Below the pieces are notes generated by a model. That model saw only the letters and a program-made list of their open reading frames with translations. It had not been told where the DNA came from and made no database searches. The translations under genes and the position numbers were made by a program. Below, piece after piece: positions 61,695 to 64,000 of a DNA stretch of 64,000 nucleotides. The stretch comes from Microbacterium testaceum StLB037 (GTDB lineage: Bacteria > Actinomycetota > Actinomycetes > Actinomycetales > Microbacteriaceae), in assembly GCF_000202635.1 (NCBI RefSeq), contig NC_015125.1:3472001-3536000 (forward strand), read 5' to 3'. How positions within the stretch are numbered: position 1 is the first letter of the stretch; each line of letters starts with the position of its first letter.

Positions 61695-62344
61695 TCGAGC
61701 CGACGCTGACCCTCGAGCGTCGCCTTCTCAAGGAGCACGCACTTGTCATCGCGTGCGACGAGGTGGGGCGTGGAGCGCTGGCCGGTCCGGTGGCCGTCGG
61801 CGCCGCGGTGATCGATCCGTCGCGGTCGCGTAAGCGTGTGCCCACCGGCCTGCGCGACTCGAAGCTCGTTCCCGAGGCCCGTCGTCCCGAGGTGGCCGCG
61901 CGCGCGGCGGCGTTCGTCCAGCACAGTGCCGTCGGCTGGGCGAGCTCGGAGGAGATCGACGAGATCGGCATCATCCGGGCCCTCGGTCTCGCCGCGGTCC
62001 GGGCGATCGCCGATCTTCGGGCGCACGGTGTCGTGCCCGAGGACGCGTTGGTCATCCTCGACGGCAATCACGACTACATCACACCGGCGGGAGAGTCGGG
62101 TCTCCGTGTTCAGCCCATCGTGAAGGCCGACCGGGACTGCGCGAGTGCCGCCGCGGCATCCGTCATCGCCAAGGTCGCGCGCGACACCGTCATGACGTAT
62201 CTGCACGACGATCTGCCGGCGTATGGCTGGGCGCGCAACAAGGGGTACGCGAGCCTCGATCACCGCGAGGCGATCTCGGCTCACGGGATGAGCGTGCACC
62301 ACCGGCACTCGTGGGCGATCGCCGCGGCGCCGACGCTGTTCTGA
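61691..62344 (+). CDS. rnhB: Ribonuclease HII
   Basis: 217 residues from GTG 61691, overlapping the lepB stop (GTGA). The catalytic DEDD set starts with VIACDEVGRGALAGPVAVGA near residue 20, LRDSKLVPEARR near 53, LVILDGNHDYI near 120 and IVKADRDCASAAAASVIAKVARD near 140. It removes ribonucleotides from DNA. The lepB-rnhB-DUF2469-yraN order is a standard actinobacterial arrangement. Confidence 0.96.
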   Translation: MIEPTLTLERRLLKEHALVIACDEVGRGALAGPVAVGAAVIDPSRSRKRVPTGLRDSKLVPEARRPEVAARAAAFVQHSAVGWASSEEIDEIGIIRALGLAAVRAIADLRAHGVVPEDALVILDGNHDYITPAGESGLRVQPIVKADRDCASAAAASVIAKVARDTVMTYLHDDLPAYGWARNKGYASLDHREAISAHGMSVHHRHSWAIAAAPTLF

Positions 62345-62422
62345 TCCGGCTCGACGCGGACGCGCCCGGGGCGAGGGCGCCGTGCGACCCCGAGGACCGG
62401 GCGCACCTAGGATGGAGAGACC

Positions 62423-62746
62423 ATGGATGACGACGTCTTCGAGGATTACGACCGCGAACTCGAACTGGCCCTGTACCGCGAGTATCGCGACGTCGTGCAG
62501 CAGTTCCAGTACGTGATCGAGACCGAACGCCGGTTCTACCTGGCCAACGACGTGAACGTCGTCCGCCGCGACACCGAGCACGACTTCTACTTCGAGATCT
62601 CGATGTCCGACGTGTGGGTGTGGGACATCTACCGTGCCGACCGTTTCGTGAAGTCGGTGCGCGTGCTCACGTTCAAGGACGTGAACGTCGAAGAGCTCTC
62701 GCGTCGGGACTTCCAGCTCCCGGAGGAGCTCTCGCTCGACAACTGA
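62423..62746 (+). CDS. DUF2469 family protein
   Basis: 107 residues, highly acidic, opening DDDVFEDYDRELELALYREY, with RFYLANDVNVV and VWVWDIYRADRFVKSVRVLTF. Nearly universal in actinobacteria next to rnhB and yraN, function unknown. TAGGAT lies nine bases upstream of the ATG, overlapping GGAGAG, so it can be transcribed independently. Confidence 0.93.
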   Translation: MDDDVFEDYDRELELALYREYRDVVQQFQYVIETERRFYLANDVNVVRRDTEHDFYFEISMSDVWVWDIYRADRFVKSVRVLTFKDVNVEELSRRDFQLPEELSLDN

Positions 62747-62866
62747 GGGGCGTGACCCGGCATCGCACGGGTGAGCCTCCTCCCCATTCCGGGGATTGGC
62801 GGGTCCATCCACGGAAGGCCGGGGTGAGCCCTCGACACGTCGTCTCGGGATGCCACGCTCTCGGGC

Positions 62867-63229
62867 ATGGCAGCGAAAGACGAACTCGGACGAGCCGGCG
62901 AGAACCGCGCGGTGGCGCATCTGCGCACCAGTGGCTACCGGATCCTCGACCGCAACTGGCGGTGTTCCCAGGGCGAGATCGACATCGTCGCGGACCATCA
63001 CGGCGCTCTCGTGGTGATCGAGGTCAAGACCCGCACGAGCGAGGCGTTCGGTCACCCGTTCGACGCGATCGATGCGCGGAAAGCCGCGCGGCTCTGGCGA
63101 CTGGCGATGGCCTGGATGGCGGAGCACCCCGATGAGGCACGCGGACGCCGACTCCGCATCGATGCCATCGCGGTGACCGGCCCCGACCCCGCGACGGGCC
63201 GGCTCGAGCACCTGGAGGACGCGCTGTGA
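62867..63229 (+). CDS. YraN/UPF0102 family protein
   Basis: 120 residues of the PD-(D/E)XK nuclease-like superfamily: GRAGENRAVAHLRTSGYRIL, WRCSQGEIDIVADHHGALV and VVIEVKTRTSEAFGHPF contain the E...D-EVK catalytic pattern. No activity is established for the family. The gene ends in the GTG start of comM (four-base overlap), a widespread pairing that suggests a role with ComM in DNA processing or transformation. The 120 bases before it hold no recognisable gene. Confidence 0.92.
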   Translation: MAAKDELGRAGENRAVAHLRTSGYRILDRNWRCSQGEIDIVADHHGALVVIEVKTRTSEAFGHPFDAIDARKAARLWRLAMAWMAEHPDEARGRRLRIDAIAVTGPDPATGRLEHLEDAL

Positions 63230-64000
63230 CCGTCGCGCGCACCTGGGCCGTGGCGCTCTCGGGCCTGCGCGGAGACCTCGTCGACGTCGAAGCAGATCTG
63301 TCGCAGCAGACCCCGGAGTTCTCCATCATCGGCCTGCCGGACAAGGCCCTCGGCGAGGCGGGCCGCCGCGTGCGAAACGCCTGCGCGAACCGCGGGCTCG
63401 ATCTGCCCAAGCGTCGGATCACCGTCAACCTGTCCCCGGCGAGCCTCCCCAAGCGCGGTTCGGGGTTCGACGTCGCGATCGCGGTGGCGGCGCTCGCGAC
63501 GACGGGGATGATGGATGCCACTCGCGTCGCCACCACCGTGCACATCGGGGAGCTCGGGCTCGACGGTCGGTTGCGTCCGGTTCCGGGAGTGCTCCCCGCG
63601 GTCGTCGCGGCGCAGCGGGCGGGGCACCGTCGTGTCGTCGTTCCGGCGGCCAACGCGGGGGAGGCTCGACTCGTCGACGGCGTGGAGGTGTGTGCCGCGA
63701 AGTGCCTCGCCGAGGTCGTCCGGTGGCACGGGGGTACCTGTGACGCGATCGAGCTCGAGCCCGTGCTCCCCAGCGCGCCGCCCCCGACCGACGAGGCCCC
63801 GCTCGAACTCGCAGACGTCGTCGGACAGACGGATGCGGTCGACGCGCTCGTCGTCGCGGCAGCCGGAGGCCATCACATGCTCATGAGCGGGCCACCCGGT
63901 GCGGGGAAGACGATGTTGGCTCGACGGCTTCCCGGCATCCTTCCCGACCTCGACGATGAGGCGGCCCTGTCCGTGGCATCCGTGCGCTCGCTCTCCGGCG
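63226..64000 (+). CDS. comM: ComM/YifB-type magnesium-chelatase-like AAA+ ATPase (5' part)
   Basis: GTG 63226 overlaps the yraN stop (GTGA), and the frame is open to the window edge (258 codons). It begins TVARTWAVALSGLRGDLVDV with an S5-like N-terminal domain (FSIIGLPDKALGEAGRRVRN, ITVNLSPASLPKRGSGFDVA). After about residue 195 the AAA+ module starts with VVGQTDAVDALVVAAAGGHH and Walker A SGPPGAGKTMLARRL. In Haemophilus and Vibrio, ComM is a branch-migration helicase aiding natural transformation. It sits here amid a candidate uptake-type word. Confidence 0.93.
   Translation, partial: MTVARTWAVALSGLRGDLVDVEADLSQQTPEFSIIGLPDKALGEAGRRVRNACANRGLDLPKRRITVNLSPASLPKRGSGFDVAIAVAALATTGMMDATRVATTVHIGELGLDGRLRPVPGVLPAVVAAQRAGHRRVVVPAANAGEARLVDGVEVCAAKCLAEVVRWHGGTCDAIELEPVLPSAPPPTDEAPLELADVVGQTDAVDALVVAAAGGHHMLMSGPPGAGKTMLARRLPGILPDLDDEAALSVASVRSLSG

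Noticed and set aside
62747..62866. Small gene or regulatory RNA between DUF2469 and yraN
   Set aside because: No ORF with start signals and no convincing stem; only scattered short inverted words.
1..64000. CRISPR array, prophage, integron or insertion sequence
   Set aside because: No regularly spaced direct repeats, no transposase or integrase motifs, and housekeeping gene order is continuous.

Overview
The window is a G+C-rich (roughly 70% by eye), densely packed chromosomal segment from an actinobacterium. Gene content and order (ddl - DUF3515 - thiL; DUF177 - rpmF - rnc - mutM - smc - ftsY; rpsP - KH protein - rimM - trmD; rplS - lepB - rnhB - DUF2469 - YraN - comM), many GTG starts and TAnnnT -10 boxes close to start codons fit Microbacteriaceae, most likely Microbacterium. 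This assignment is inferred from family knowledge, not from a search. I see no prophage, insertion sequence, rRNA or CRISPR array.

Layout. 1-8.5 kb: tail of a drug-efflux MFS protein, leuB and ilvE (branched-chain amino acids), an FAH-family hydrolase with an MFS permease, a class V aminotransferase divergent from a LysR regulator, and gltX. 8.6-17.6 kb: tRNA-Gln, then a cell-envelope block of small membrane or lipoproteins, an LpqC-like esterase, a secreted domain-repeat protein, and a large subtilase with an LASTG sortase signal. 17.6-21.9 kb: a fructose PTS operon (DeoR regulator, fruK, fruA, ptsH). 22-29.3 kb: a metallo-beta-lactamase-fold protein, tRNA-Glu, an ECF sigma/DUF4349 pair, TerC, and a flavin monooxygenase/O-acetylhomoserine sulfhydrylase pair. 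29.4-36 kb: leuCD behind a leucine-rich leader peptide, then murA, plsC, gpsA and ddl (envelope precursors). 36-43.4 kb: DUF3515, thiL, rsmD, recG, coaD, DUF177, rpmF, rnc, mutM. 43.4-45.2 kb: a minus-strand group with a GNAT protein and two small ORFs, one a 37-residue peptide with a near-ideal promoter and ribosome binding site. 45.2-54.6 kb: smc, ftsY, two small proteins, lipB-lipA, tetR, ffh. 54.6-64 kb: an SGNH lipoprotein, a YbdK-type ligase, the rpsP-khpA-rimM-trmD operon, map, rplS, lepB, rnhB, DUF2469, yraN and the start of comM.

Three patterns stand out above the gene level. (1) The heptamer GGATGCC and its complement GGCATCC occur about 105 times by hand count, in both orientations, often at the cost of rare codons. 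Inverted pairs of it form apparent terminators, as uptake-signal words do in Haemophilus and Neisseria. (2) At least fourteen genes carry a -10-like hexamer exactly six bases before the start codon, so leaderless transcription seems to be the rule. (3) Several intergenic gaps hold nested imperfect palindromes of 60-90 bases that are not simple terminators.
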